DNA from: Candidatus Defluviilinea gracilis
Lineage (GTDB): Bacteria; Chloroflexota; Anaerolineae; Anaerolineales; Villigracilaceae
Assembly: GCA_016716235.1 (NCBI GenBank)
Contig: JADJWS010000007.1
Coordinates: forward strand, 310,001 to 374,000
Reading direction: 5' to 3'
Length of the DNA: 64,000 nt
Under the pieces are notes generated by a model, which was not told the origin of the DNA, made no database searches, and worked only from the letters and a program-made list of their open reading frames with translations. The position numbers and the translations under genes are program-made. Shown here piece by piece: positions 16,094-25,144 of this stretch (position 1 is the stretch's first letter; the number at the start of each line of letters is the position of its first letter).

Positions 16094-17076
16094 ACAACGG
16101 GAAACCACTGCTCAGCGTGCGCGGACTGACGACGGAGTTCGTCACACCGGAAGGCAAGATCGCGCGCGCGTTGGAAGACGTTTCATTTGATGTGATGCCC
16201 GGGCAAACGATCGGGCTGGTCGGCGAATCGGGTTCGGGGAAGACGACCACGCTCATGTCGCTGATGCGGCTGTTACCCGCTGGCGGAAAGATCACCGCAG
16301 GCAAGGTGATGTTCAACGACACGAATTTGCTGTCGTTATCCGAACGCGAGATGCGCGACTATCGCTGGAAGAGCATGGCGATCGTGTTTCAGGGAGCGAT
16401 GAACGCGCTCAACCCGGTGATGAAGGTGGGCGACCAGATCCATGAAGCGATCATGTTGCATAACTTGATGGATGAAGACGCGGCGGAAAAACGAGTGAGA
16501 GATTTGTTGGAGATGGTCGGCATTGCGCCGACTCGCCGCGATCAATATCCGCATCAATACTCGGGCGGGATGCGGCAACGCGCGATGATCGCCATGGCAT
16601 TGGCGTGCGCGCCCGACCTGCTATTTGCCGACGAGCCGACCACCGCATTGGATGTGATGATCCAGGCGCAGGTGCTGCAACTCTTGAAAGAAATTCAAAA
16701 GTCGCTTGGGCTTGCGATCGTGTTGGTGACGCACGATCTGGGAGTCGTTGCGGAAGTGTGCGACTCGGTCGTGGTGATGTATGGCGGCAAAGTTGCCGAA
16801 TACGGAACGGCGGATCATATCTACAACGAGGCGCAGCATCCCTATACACAAAAACTCCTCGAGGCGTTCCCCGATGTGACCAAGCCGGGCGATACGTTGG
16901 CGTCCATCCCCGGTACGCCGCCGCGCTTGACGAATCTCCCGCCGGGTTGCCGCTTCGAGCCGCGCTGTCATTTGAAGATCGAGAAATGTTCGCAGATCAA
17001 TCCTCCATTGCTCGAAGTTTCTCCCAAGCATTACGTCTCGTGCATTTTGCGCGATGGCGCGGAGGCTGACCTATGA
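16090..17076 (+). CDS. ABC transporter ATPase, DppD/OppD type
   Basis: The 328-residue ATPase has Walker A GESGSGKTT (about residues 40-48), signature YSGGMRQRA and Walker B LLFADEPTTALD. It also has the H-loop THDLG and the oligopeptide-type C-terminal Cys cluster (CRFEPRCHLKIEKC), which in this family can hold an iron-sulfur cluster. It pairs with the next ATPase and overlaps both neighbours by 4 bases. Confidence 0.93.
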   Translation: MNNGKPLLSVRGLTTEFVTPEGKIARALEDVSFDVMPGQTIGLVGESGSGKTTTLMSLMRLLPAGGKITAGKVMFNDTNLLSLSEREMRDYRWKSMAIVFQGAMNALNPVMKVGDQIHEAIMLHNLMDEDAAEKRVRDLLEMVGIAPTRRDQYPHQYSGGMRQRAMIAMALACAPDLLFADEPTTALDVMIQAQVLQLLKEIQKSLGLAIVLVTHDLGVVAEVCDSVVVMYGGKVAEYGTADHIYNEAQHPYTQKLLEAFPDVTKPGDTLASIPGTPPRLTNLPPGCRFEPRCHLKIEKCSQINPPLLEVSPKHYVSCILRDGAEADL

Positions 17077-18080
17077 CGACGCAGACTCCCATGCTCGAAG
17101 TGCGCGGACTGTTCAAATATTTCCCGGTGCATCAGGAAATCCTTGACTCACTGAGACGCCGTCCACATTTAAACGTCAAGGCGGTGGACGATGTTTCATT
17201 TTCGCTCGCGCGCGGTGAAGTGCTGGCTGTGGTGGGAGAATCGGGATGCGGCAAGACAACCATTGCGCGGACGTTGATCGGATTGGAAACGCTCACCAAA
17301 GGCGAGATCGTATTCGACGGCAAGTCTGTCAACACGCATTCGCAACAACCGCATATCGGCTTGAAGCAACTGCGCAAACGCGCCCAGATGATCTTCCAAG
17401 ACCCATATGAATCATTGAACCCGCGCGCGACGATCTTTGAAATTGTCGCCGAGCCTTTGGTCGTTCATGGACTCATCAAAGACCGGCAGGAACGGGTCGC
17501 GGCGGTCAAATCAGCGTTGGAGGATGCGGGGTTGCGTCCCGCCGAAGATTATTTCACGCGTTATCCGCACGAACTTTCGGGCGGACAACGCCAGCGCGTG
17601 GTGATCGCCAGCGCGATGGTGTTGCAACCGGAGTTGTTGATCGCGGACGAACCCGTCTCGATGCTCGACGTTTCCATCCGCGCCGAGATATTGAATCTAC
17701 TGCGCGACCTGCGCCAGAAGCGCGGCATCAGCATTGTATTCATCACGCACGACCTCAGCACGGTCGCTTATTTCGCAGATCGAATCGCAGTGATGTATCT
17801 AGGTCGCATGGTAGAAATTGGACCCGCGCGCGAGGTCTTGCAGAATCCACAGCACCCATACACCAAGGCGTTGATCTCTGTCGCGCCTGTTCCAAATCCG
17901 CGTTTGCGGCGGGAGCGGGTGATCCTTCAAGGTGAAACGCCGAACCCGATCAACTTGCCGACGGGTTGCCGCTTTCATCCGCGCTGTCCCGTTGCGATTG
18001 ATATTTGTAAAGAGAAAGACCCGCAGTTGATCGAACTAAGCGAAACGCATCGAGCCGCGTGCTTGTTGCTTGAACAATGA
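17073..18080 (+). CDS. ABC transporter ATPase, DppF/OppF type
   Basis: The 335-residue ATPase shows Walker A GESGCGKTT, the DppF-type MIFQDPYESLNPR (Q-loop), signature LSGGQRQRV, Walker B LLIADEPVSMLD and H-loop THDLS. Its C-terminal Cys cluster is CRFHPRCPVAIDIC. It completes the five-gene transporter and overlaps the RNA methyltransferase gene by 4 bases. Confidence 0.93.
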   Translation: MTTQTPMLEVRGLFKYFPVHQEILDSLRRRPHLNVKAVDDVSFSLARGEVLAVVGESGCGKTTIARTLIGLETLTKGEIVFDGKSVNTHSQQPHIGLKQLRKRAQMIFQDPYESLNPRATIFEIVAEPLVVHGLIKDRQERVAAVKSALEDAGLRPAEDYFTRYPHELSGGQRQRVVIASAMVLQPELLIADEPVSMLDVSIRAEILNLLRDLRQKRGISIVFITHDLSTVAYFADRIAVMYLGRMVEIGPAREVLQNPQHPYTKALISVAPVPNPRLRRERVILQGETPNPINLPTGCRFHPRCPVAIDICKEKDPQLIELSETHRAACLLLEQ

Positions 18081-18850
18081 CGGACATTACCAGTCTCCAA
18101 AATTCTCGGATCAAACACATCGTCAAACTGCGCGAGGATAAAAAGACTCGCAACGAAGACGGCTTGATGCTGGTGGAGGGATTCGACGAGATTCAACTCG
18201 CCCTCGCGGCTGGACACACCCCGCAGACGGTTCTCTCCGCCCCTGAACTTGTCTCGCGCTCGTTGACCTTCTCCGCCCGTGAGCATTTGACCCTCTCCCG
18301 CGCGGTCTTCGAGAAGATTTCGTATCGTGAAAACCCTGATGGCTGGATGGGAATCTTTCCGATCCCTCAAACATCGCTTGACGATTTGAAGTTAAGCAAA
18401 ACGCCGCTCATCATCGTGGCTGAGTCCATCGAGAAGCCGGGCAACCTCGGCGCGATCTTGAGGACAGCCGACGCGGCAGGCGTGGATGCGCTTCTCGTCT
18501 GTGACGCGCGCGTGGATGTGTGGAATCCCAACGTGGTGCGGGCGAGTCGAGGCGCGGTGTTCAGCGTGCCAGTTGTCGCTTGCGAGAATGCTGAGGCGTT
18601 GAAGTGGCTGAAAGGCGGAAAGATGCGTATCGTCGCGGCGACTCCGTCTGCCGATGAAATTTATTCCAATGTAGATTTGAGTCAGCCCGTCGCCATCGCG
18701 GTGGGGACAGAGGATGAGGGGCTATCCGATTTTTGGATGACGAACGCGGACGTGAAAGTGAAAATCCCGATGATGGGAAAAGTGAATTCGTTGAACGTGT
18801 CGGTTTCGACGGCGTTGATTTTATATGAGGCGGTGAGACAACGCGGATGA
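18077..18850 (+). CDS. TrmH/SpoU-family RNA 2'-O-methyltransferase
   Basis: The 257-residue SPOUT enzyme has an N-terminal substrate-binding region (NSRIKHIVKLREDKKTRNE) and motifs EKPGNLGAILRTADAAGVDAL, VGTEDEGLSDFW and IPMMGKVNSLNVSVSTALILYE. These form the knotted SAM site. It should methylate a ribose in rRNA or tRNA, but the exact site cannot be read from sequence. It overlaps the transporter ATPase by 4 bases yet is functionally unrelated, so it is a translational hitchhiker in the operon. A bidirectional-looking terminator follows. Confidence 0.9.
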   Translation: MTDITSLQNSRIKHIVKLREDKKTRNEDGLMLVEGFDEIQLALAAGHTPQTVLSAPELVSRSLTFSAREHLTLSRAVFEKISYRENPDGWMGIFPIPQTSLDDLKLSKTPLIIVAESIEKPGNLGAILRTADAAGVDALLVCDARVDVWNPNVVRASRGAVFSVPVVACENAEALKWLKGGKMRIVAATPSADEIYSNVDLSQPVAIAVGTEDEGLSDFWMTNADVKVKIPMMGKVNSLNVSVSTALILYEAVRQRG

Positions 18851-18891
18851 GTTGGGCAATGACATCGTTTTGAATTAGGGGCAATCCAATG

Positions 18892-18923
18892 AAAAATGGC
18901 AAACCTTTTGGGCTTGCCATTTT
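18892..18923. terminator. terminator between convergent genes
   Basis: AAAATGGCAA and TTGCCATTTTTT form a perfect stem around CCTTTTGGGC. A- and T-runs lie on both sides, so it can end both the transporter operon and the gene at 18938-19162. Confidence 0.85.
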
Positions 18924-18937
18924 TTGTTACGCGTGTG

Positions 18938-19162
18938 TTATTTCTTCAGCGCGTTGATCTCTGCCAGAACTTTCTTTACCATGTCTTCGGTGATGCCCGC
19001 CTCTTTGGCTTGCGGCATGGCGATCAGGGTTTTGAGGGTCATGCCCTTTGCCAGCCCGATCATGGGATTTTTGGAAACGCCCGGAGCGTACTTCTCCAGG
19101 ACTTTCACCGCCCCCGTGTCTTTCAAGATGTCACCGACTTTGGTATCCAATGTGTAAGCCAT
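18938..19162 (-). CDS. small helical domain protein (74 residues)
   Basis: ATG at 19162 follows GAGGAG with 6-base spacing; frames further upstream lack a site. The protein is a single small helical domain: VGDILKDTGAVKVLEKYAPG, then GLAKGMTLKTLIAM, then a C-terminal helix. As I recall, the same domain appears as a C-terminal appendage on some glycoside hydrolases, where it may mediate oligomerisation. Alone, its role is unknown. It stands as a monocistronic unit closed by the shared terminator. Confidence 0.7.
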   Translation of the reverse strand: MAYTLDTKVGDILKDTGAVKVLEKYAPGVSKNPMIGLAKGMTLKTLIAMPQAKEAGITEDMVKKVLAEINALKK

Positions 19163-19329
19163 TTGAATCTCCTCATTTTGGGTTTCGCGTGCATGCTTAT
19201 TATACTGCGTTCGTGTCTGGCATTTCATACAAACTCAAGCGCCGTTCTATTTGTTTGGCAAATCATGGCGCCGTTGACGGGGAACAATTCAGCGGGGGAA
19301 TGAGTTAAACTAAAGACGATGAGAATCCC

Positions 19330-20325
19330 ATGAAGAACACATCGAAAAAAATATTGTTATTCTGCATCATACTTTTAACTGTCGCCGCGTGCGCGTCCCA
19401 GTCGCCTGTGCCGACGAACACACCCCTGCCGCCGTTTGATACGCCGACACCTTTTGTTGCGCCGACGTTCACGCCGATCATCTCCGCCGAAACAGCGACG
19501 TCACAGCCAACTCAAGCGACGCAATTCGTGCCGACGAGCACGAATTTGCCCTCAGTTGCGATGTCCACATCCTTGCCGCCCGTGACGGGAATCTTCAACC
19601 CGTACGCCGTCATCCTTGTCGGCAAGAACGATGTGCTGAACATCCGCTCTGCCGCAGGGATCGGACAGCCCATTGTCGGCTCGCTCGCGCCCAACACCGT
19701 CGGTGTGAACCGCACGGGACCCGCAACCAGCGCGGGAGGCGACCGCTGGGTGGAGATCCAGAATCCATCGGGCGGAGTCGGCTGGGTGAACGCGAAATTC
19801 CTCACCGAGCAAGTGACTTCGTCCGCGTTCTGTTCCGACTCGCGCGTGTCTGACCTGTTGAACAATTTGCGAACGGCTGTGTTGAACTCGAACGGCGAGT
19901 TGCTGGGTTCGCTCGTCAGCCCCGAGCATGGACTTGACCTGCGCTTGTGGCGTTGGGGAACGGTGGCGAATTATTCTCCCGCAGAAGCCGCGTGGGTTTT
20001 CCAATCGGATTACGTGGTGAAGTGGGGACCCGCGCCCGGAAGCGGCATGGATACGAACGGGACCTTCTCCGAACACATCCTGCCGAAGTTGCAAGAAGTG
20101 TTCAGCGCGAATTACACGCTGCACTGCAACGACACGCTCGACCTCGCGACCTTCTCGCTGGAGCCGTGGCCCTCCGAATATGCCAACGTCAATTTCTACA
20201 CGGTACGCAAGCCCGGCTCCGATCAATACGGAGGCATGGACTGGCGCGCCTGGACCGTGGGAGTCGAATACGTGCAAGGCAAGCCGATGTTGTTCGCGTT
20301 GATCAATTATCAGTGGGAGCCGTAA
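19330..20325 (+). CDS. lipoprotein with bacterial SH3 domain
   Basis: The 331-residue protein has a lipobox (VAAC) and a long Pro/Thr/Ser-rich linker (about residues 22-85). An SH3b-type domain follows, recognisable by VLNIRSAAGIGQPIVGSL and GGVGWVNAKFLT. The C-terminal 150 residues are an uncharacterised globular domain with two Cys. SH3b domains commonly bind peptidoglycan or peptides at the cell surface. Two hairpins at its 3' end separate it from the CRISPR array. Confidence 0.8.
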   Translation: MKNTSKKILLFCIILLTVAACASQSPVPTNTPLPPFDTPTPFVAPTFTPIISAETATSQPTQATQFVPTSTNLPSVAMSTSLPPVTGIFNPYAVILVGKNDVLNIRSAAGIGQPIVGSLAPNTVGVNRTGPATSAGGDRWVEIQNPSGGVGWVNAKFLTEQVTSSAFCSDSRVSDLLNNLRTAVLNSNGELLGSLVSPEHGLDLRLWRWGTVANYSPAEAAWVFQSDYVVKWGPAPGSGMDTNGTFSEHILPKLQEVFSANYTLHCNDTLDLATFSLEPWPSEYANVNFYTVRKPGSDQYGGMDWRAWTVGVEYVQGKPMLFALINYQWEP

Positions 20326-20331
20326 TCAGCA

Positions 20332-20371
20332 AAACGTCCCGAGGGTTTGAAACCTTCGGGACGTTTTTATT
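20332..20371 (+). terminator. rho-independent terminator of the SH3b lipoprotein gene
   Basis: AACGTCCCGAGGGTTT pairs with AAACCTTCGGGACGTT and is followed by TTTATT. Confidence 0.85.
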
Positions 20372-20379
20372 GCGCAGCA

Positions 20380-20417
20380 GGTGACAGTCACCTTCAAGGT
20401 GACTGTCACCTTTTTTT
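20380..20417 (+). terminator. second hairpin abutting the distal end of the CRISPR array
   Basis: AGGTGACAGTCACCTT pairs with AAGGTGACTGTCACCT, followed by a T-run that touches the first base of the terminal repeat at 20418. The same element with slightly different arms occurs at 40052-40084. It can protect the array from lipoprotein read-through. Confidence 0.75.
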
Positions 20418-23328
20418 GTTTCAGTCCCTCATTGAGGGATTTTTTATTTCTTACAGCTGTATCCTTGCCGGGATTGCCACGCTTTTTGGCGTTTCAGTCC
20501 CTCAGTGAGGGATTTTTTATTTCTTACCGTTCACCATCGAGTTGAAGCCTGAATACTATGGCGAGTTTCAGTCCCTCAGTGAGGGATTTTTTATTTCTTA
20601 CTATACACTGACACTGGCTGACGTTGCGGAGCGCAACGTTTCAGTCCCTCAGTGAGGGACTTTTTATTTCTTACTTTTGATCGTTTTGATAGTGATATCG
20701 GTTTGTTTGTGCGGGTTTCAGTCCCTCAGTGAGGGATTTTTTATTTCTTACACGCGAGGAGTTTCAATCCAGCGCGATCGCCGGTTTCATTTGTTTCAGT
20801 CCCTCAGTGAGGGATTTTTTATTTCTTACTTGTGCGCCCTTTTAGTTACTGTTATGGCGTGCAGACTGCGTTTCAGTCCCTCAGTGAGGGATTTTTTATT
20901 TCTTACGTACTGCAGTATATCTCTCCCATTGTCATCTCATATAAGTTTCAGTCCCTCAGTGAGGGATTTTTTATTTCTTACTAGGCGCACCCAATGGGTG
21001 TTATCTACTCGGTGGACGCGTTTCAGTCCCTCAGTGAGGGATTTTTTATTTCTTACGTCGGAAATCCGACTATCATCATTTATGAAGACGAACCTGGTTT
21101 CAGTCCCTCAGTGAGGGATTTTTTATTTCTTACTTTTCATTTGGTTAAGTGTTATAAGCTTGTGTGGATGTGGACGTTTCAGTCCCTCAGTGAGGGATTT
21201 TTTATTTCTTACGAGTTACCAGATTCGTACTTCCAAACACCGCAACAAGTTTCAGTCCCTCAGTGAGGGATTTTTTATTTCTTACGCGCCGATCATGTTG
21301 ACTGCCAGCGGCTATCAGGTCAGTTTCAGTCCCTCAGTGAGGGATTTTTTATTTCTTACGATGAAAATGATATGGGACAGTGAACTCGTCCCTAATGATG
21401 TTTCAGTCCCTCAGTGAGGGATTTTTTATTTCTTACGCGGAATTCATCGCTAACACATATTCGGATGCAACCGTGTTTCAGTCCCTCATTGAGGGATTTT
21501 TTATTTCTTACTTTCGCAATCTGGTTCTTTTGATCGTCTTCGCTTTGGTTTCAGTCCCTCATTGAGGGATTTTTTATTTCTTACCTGTACGTGTAAATTG
21601 AAAGAAAAAAAATCGATCAGTTTCAGTCCCTCATTGAGGGATTTTTTATTTCTTACTGGCGAATTCGTAACAATCGGCACAGGAAGCGAAAGCGAGGAAG
21701 TGTTTCAGTCCCTCATTGAGGGATTTTTTATTTCTTACAACTGCTATGCCTACCGTCGATATTTCAACCGTTACGTTTCAGTCCCTCATTGAGGGATTTT
21801 TTATTTCTTACCTGGGCAATCTTTGGGACAACCAAGGCAGGGTTGGAACGTTTCAGTCCCTCATTGAGGGATTTTTTATTTCTTACTTGTTGCGAATGCA
21901 CCGCCCGAAGTCCCAGGAGCTGAGTTTCAGTCCCTCATTGAGGGATTTTTTATTTCTTACCACACACCTTGAGGAATACTTCGCTAAGCCCGAAAATGTT
22001 TCAGTCCCTCATTGAGGGATTTTTTATTTCTTACCGACGGCGAGTGCCTTGTGCACTTGGACAAGCGCTGGTGCATGTTTCAGTCCCTCATTGAGGGATT
22101 TTTTATTTCTTACACAACCGTACGTTGAGACAGTTGAGGATGCTACTCAGATTGTTTCAGTCCCTCATTGAGGGATTTTTTATTTCTTACCAAAGTGGCA
22201 GATGGCCTGTGGGTCGGCGTCGACAGTGGTTTCAGTCCCTCATTGAGGGATTTTTTATTTCTTACATGAGCCCGACAACAACAACACCTATGTCACGATG
22301 CGTTTCAGTCCCTCATTGAGGGATTTTTTATTTCTTACCCAACCCGAATGACCCTACCCGGCTTGCCTTAACCGGTTTCAGTCCCTCATTGAGGGATTTT
22401 TTATTTCTTACAACCTGATTCAGGATGGCGTCAATGCCCGTGTCAGTGATCTGTTTCAGTCCCTCATTGAGGGATTTTTTATTTCTTACTTGCGTTCAAG
22501 AACGCGCTTCCCGCTCTGATCGCCGTTTCAGTCCCTCATTGAGGGATTTTTTATTTCTTACTTGGAGCGCTTGGAGGGTACATGATGTATCGCCTCGCTG
22601 GCGGCGTTTCAGTCCCTCATTGAGGGATTTTTTATTTCTTACCCGAGATCGTTGCCCAAGCGGACCCCGATGTTGCCGAGGTTTCAGTCCCTCATTGAGG
22701 GATTTTTTATTTCTTACGAGGGTGAATCGCTCCACACGGTTTCATCATGGACGTTTCAGTCCCTCATTGAGGGATTTTTTATTTCTTACATCGTGCAGAA
22801 TGCATAGAGGACTATCCCAGGGTAGTAAGTTTCAGTCCCTCATTGAGGGATTTTTTATTTCTTACTTTGAAAGTGAAGGAACCGTTCAAGCCGTTTGGGA
22901 TCAAGTTTCAGTCCCTCATTGAGGGATTTTTTATTTCTTACGGCTCAGCGGTAACTGGCGCAAGCCCACGATCCACGGTTTCAGTCCTCATTGAGGGATT
23001 TTTTATTTCTTACTTGGCGCTTGGCGCAACGATGGTTCTGGATTTCTTGCATAGTTTCAGTCCCTCATTGAGGGATTTTTTATTTCTTACGCAGCCCATT
23101 GCTTCGCCGCATCATGGCAGCCATCGGGTTTCAGTCCCTCATTGAGGGATTTTTTATTTCTTACCATTCTGATTGTTTTCGGAATGGTCTTGTCCGCTTG
23201 TGCCACAGGTTTCAGTCCCTCATTGAGGGATTTTTTATTTCTTACAAAGTGCCGCAAGCAAAAGCTGAGCAGGCGGTTGTTATAGCCGACTGTTTCAGTC
23301 CCTCATTGAGGGATTTTTTATTTCTTAC
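20418..23328 (-). CRISPR. CRISPR array, 39 repeats and 38 spacers, read on the minus strand
   Basis: The 37-base repeat begins GTTTCAGTCCCTC on the plus strand and ends TTATTTCTTAC; spacers are 35-46 bases. On the minus strand the repeat ends GGGACTGAAAC, the form expected for a type III/I 5' crRNA handle. The cas genes and leader also lie to the right, so transcription runs leftward and the oldest spacers are near 20418. The repeat forms a CCCTC/GAGGG stem. Repeats 2-14 (20491-21436) have C in the loop where repeat 1 and repeats 15-39 have A. Repeat 4 (20638) has one extra substitution and repeat 35 (22978-23013) lacks one base. Confidence 0.97.
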
Positions 23329-23602
23329 TCTTGCCCAACTTTCAATTCTGTTTTCTGCCTTCAAAAAGATTAAGGTTAAGATCAATCTTCTTCAAGAAAA
23401 ACACCGTTTTGGCTGTATATCTCATTTCCGAGCATCGCATAGTGCGTTTCGGTAAGCATGGATGCTCGGTTCTTGCGGGTCAGGGCTGACAAGTGGCTTC
23501 AAATGTGTAACCGATTGCGCCACAGGTTGCCATTGGTTAGGCGCACTTTCCGAGCATCGCCAAAGCCCATTGCGCCCCCCTTGGCGCTCGTTTTTTCGGC
23601 GC
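23329..23602 (-). promoter_or_regulatory. CRISPR leader region
   Basis: The 274 bases between the last repeat and the stop of cas2 contain no gene. The 110 bases next to the repeat are AT-rich with A-tracts, as in CRISPR leaders. The half next to cas2 is GC-rich and has two copies of CCGAGCATCGC. The array promoter should lie here, firing leftward. Confidence 0.7.
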
Positions 23603-23893
23603 TCACACCACCATCGTTTCCTGCGGCAACGATTTGGAAACCTCATGAGGGCGGGAGGATTCGATCCGTTTTTCACAATCGGCGCACAAGTAGTAATACC
23701 GCACGTTATCTTTACGCTTACGGATCACACGGGTAATCGCCTGCTTCATTTTGGAAAGGTTCTTCGCGTCGAGATGGCACTCGAAGACCGAGTACTGCAC
23801 GGGCGTGCCGTAATCGAGCAATACATTGTGCAATTTTGTCCTGCGTTTGTCGTTCGAGATATCGTAGACAATGAGAATGAATTGTGTTGGCAT
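23603..23893 (-). CDS. cas2: CRISPR adaptation endoribonuclease-fold protein Cas2
   Basis: The 96-residue protein begins with the Cas2 beta strand (FILIVYDISNDKRRTKLHNVLLDYG, with the conserved Asp of YDIS) and has VQYSVFECHL in the middle. Cas2 dimers bridge two Cas1 dimers in the spacer integrase. The C-terminal CADCEK segment is common in type III-linked members. It is the last gene before the leader and array. It is separated from cas1 by a family D repeat of about 100 bases instead of the usual short gap. Confidence 0.95.
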   Translation of the reverse strand: MPTQFILIVYDISNDKRRTKLHNVLLDYGTPVQYSVFECHLDAKNLSKMKQAITRVIRKRKDNVRYYYLCADCEKRIESSRPHEVSKSLPQETMVV

Positions 23894-23910
23894 TATACAC
23901 CTTTCAAAAT

Positions 23911-24009
23911 GAAACCTGACAGGTTTTAAGCGCGACTCGTGTTTACCACAACCTATGCGCGGACACGGATTCGCGTTGAGGATGGATCGCGGAAACCTGT
24001 CAGGTTTTT
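23911..24009. repeat. family D palindromic element between cas1 and cas2
   Basis: It has AAACCTGACAGGTTTT at one end and AAACCTGTCAGGTTTTT at the other, each a palindrome, with a roughly 65-base middle. It lies exactly between cas2 and the cas1 stop codon, which it overlaps. The other copies cluster around the RAYT gene at 43487-47709, more than 19 kb away. Confidence 0.85.
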
Positions 24010-25006
24010 ACCTCGTTAAAAACGGCACATAGGCTTTCTCTTTCCCTTCGATCACATGGCGCAGTTGGCGCACTTGCACCTCAAAGCATTTCTGATACGT
24101 AATGGCGCGCCCCGCCAGCGGATGAACGACCGAAGTTTGCAAGCGCGCGTTATATTGCGCGAGAAATTTCTTCAAGGCGTGTTGTTTCAGGCTCACTCCG
24201 CCTGCCTCGGCCGGTTCAAAATCATCGGGCGAAAGGATGCGTTTGTTGATCACGGTCAGCACCGTCGAATCCACGATCACGCTTCGGAACTCCTCCACCA
24301 GATCCAACGCCAGCGCGGGGCGTCCGTACACGTCGGCGTGAAAAAAACCGTCGTAGGGGTCGAGCCCCACGATCTCGAGCGCGGTCATCATATTTTGTGT
24401 GAGCAGGCTGTAACCCAAACTCAACAACGCGTTGGCAGGGTCGGCAGGCGGGCGGCGCGTGCGTTTCGGAAAACTCCAATCTTCGTTGAGCGCGGCGCGG
24501 AAGATTTCGAAATAGGCTTTCGCGCCGATGCCCTCCTGTCCGCGTAAACGATCCAGATCGGATTCGTTCTCGGCTTGCTTGATGCAACTCGTAATGCGCT
24601 CGATTCCCCTCAACGGGACGGCTGGGTCTGCCCTCCCCAGCCGGCGCGCCAACACCCGCTCGTTCTTCAATTTCCCCAACACGATGGCGCGCGCAATGTC
24701 AAAACAAAACGCCGCCGCCTCCGACCGGCGATATTGTGTATGTCGTAAGAAGATATTTCCCTCGCTGGGCGGCATGAGCCTGCCGAGCAGTTTCCCCGCA
24801 CGGCTGATGATCGAGAACGAAACGCCTGCGCCCAGCAATGAAACCATCGCTTGAGTAGTGATGCCCACACTGCCCACAATCACCACGTCGGTCACATGCG
24901 CCAGCGGCGCGCTGAACAACACCTCCTCATCCCTGCTCATCACGAGGATGCGTTTGTACTCTTTTTCGATCCGAGCGCCGGGCTCGGTCACGTAGAGAGT
25001 GGGCAT
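24008..25006 (-). CDS. cas1: CRISPR spacer integrase Cas1
   Basis: The 332-residue protein has the N-terminal beta domain (VTDVVIVGSVGITTQAMVSL) and the helical catalytic domain. The metal ligands appear as Glu158 in RGQEGIGA, His223 in GFFHADVYGRP and Asp235/Glu238 in ALALDLVEEF. Cas1 joins prespacers into the leader-end repeat. Here it is a separate gene from the reverse transcriptase directly upstream, unlike RT-Cas1 fusions. Its ATG lies only 3 bases from the end of a family A repeat and has no clear Shine-Dalgarno sequence. Confidence 0.96.
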   Translation of the reverse strand: MPTLYVTEPGARIEKEYKRILVMSRDEEVLFSAPLAHVTDVVIVGSVGITTQAMVSLLGAGVSFSIISRAGKLLGRLMPPSEGNIFLRHTQYRRSEAAAFCFDIARAIVLGKLKNERVLARRLGRADPAVPLRGIERITSCIKQAENESDLDRLRGQEGIGAKAYFEIFRAALNEDWSFPKRTRRPPADPANALLSLGYSLLTQNMMTALEIVGLDPYDGFFHADVYGRPALALDLVEEFRSVIVDSTVLTVINKRILSPDDFEPAEAGGVSLKQHALKKFLAQYNARLQTSVVHPLAGRAITYQKCFEVQVRQLRHVIEGKEKAYVPFLTR

Positions 25007-25009
25007 TTT

Positions 25010-25144
25010 ATGTCACTGCGAAGCGCTAGCGAAGCAGTCTCCTCGCTCGTCTGTCATTGTGAACAAAGTGAAGCAATCTCCTTGAACAAGCAAGCAGATT
25101 GCCACGCCGCCAAAGAACAAGAGCGGCGGCTCGCAATGACATTA
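25010..25144. repeat. family A element between RT and cas1
   Basis: It begins ATGTCACTGCGAAGCGC and ends CGGCTCGCAATGACATTA, inverted relative to each other, with an internal half-copy (TGTCATTGTGAACAAAG). It fills the whole gap: the outer TTA is the complement of the RT stop codon, and the other edge is 3 bases from the cas1 ATG. Confidence 0.85.

Noticed and set aside
20380..20417. Additional degenerate CRISPR repeat next to the array
   Set aside because: The sequence is a separate palindrome that also occurs at 40052-40084 and shares no repeat sequence.
20677..23145. Several open frames of 60-165 codons with repeated FQSLSEGFFISY or FSPSLRDFLFLT units
   Set aside because: They are translations of the CRISPR repeats with spacers between them, without ribosome sites; not proteins.
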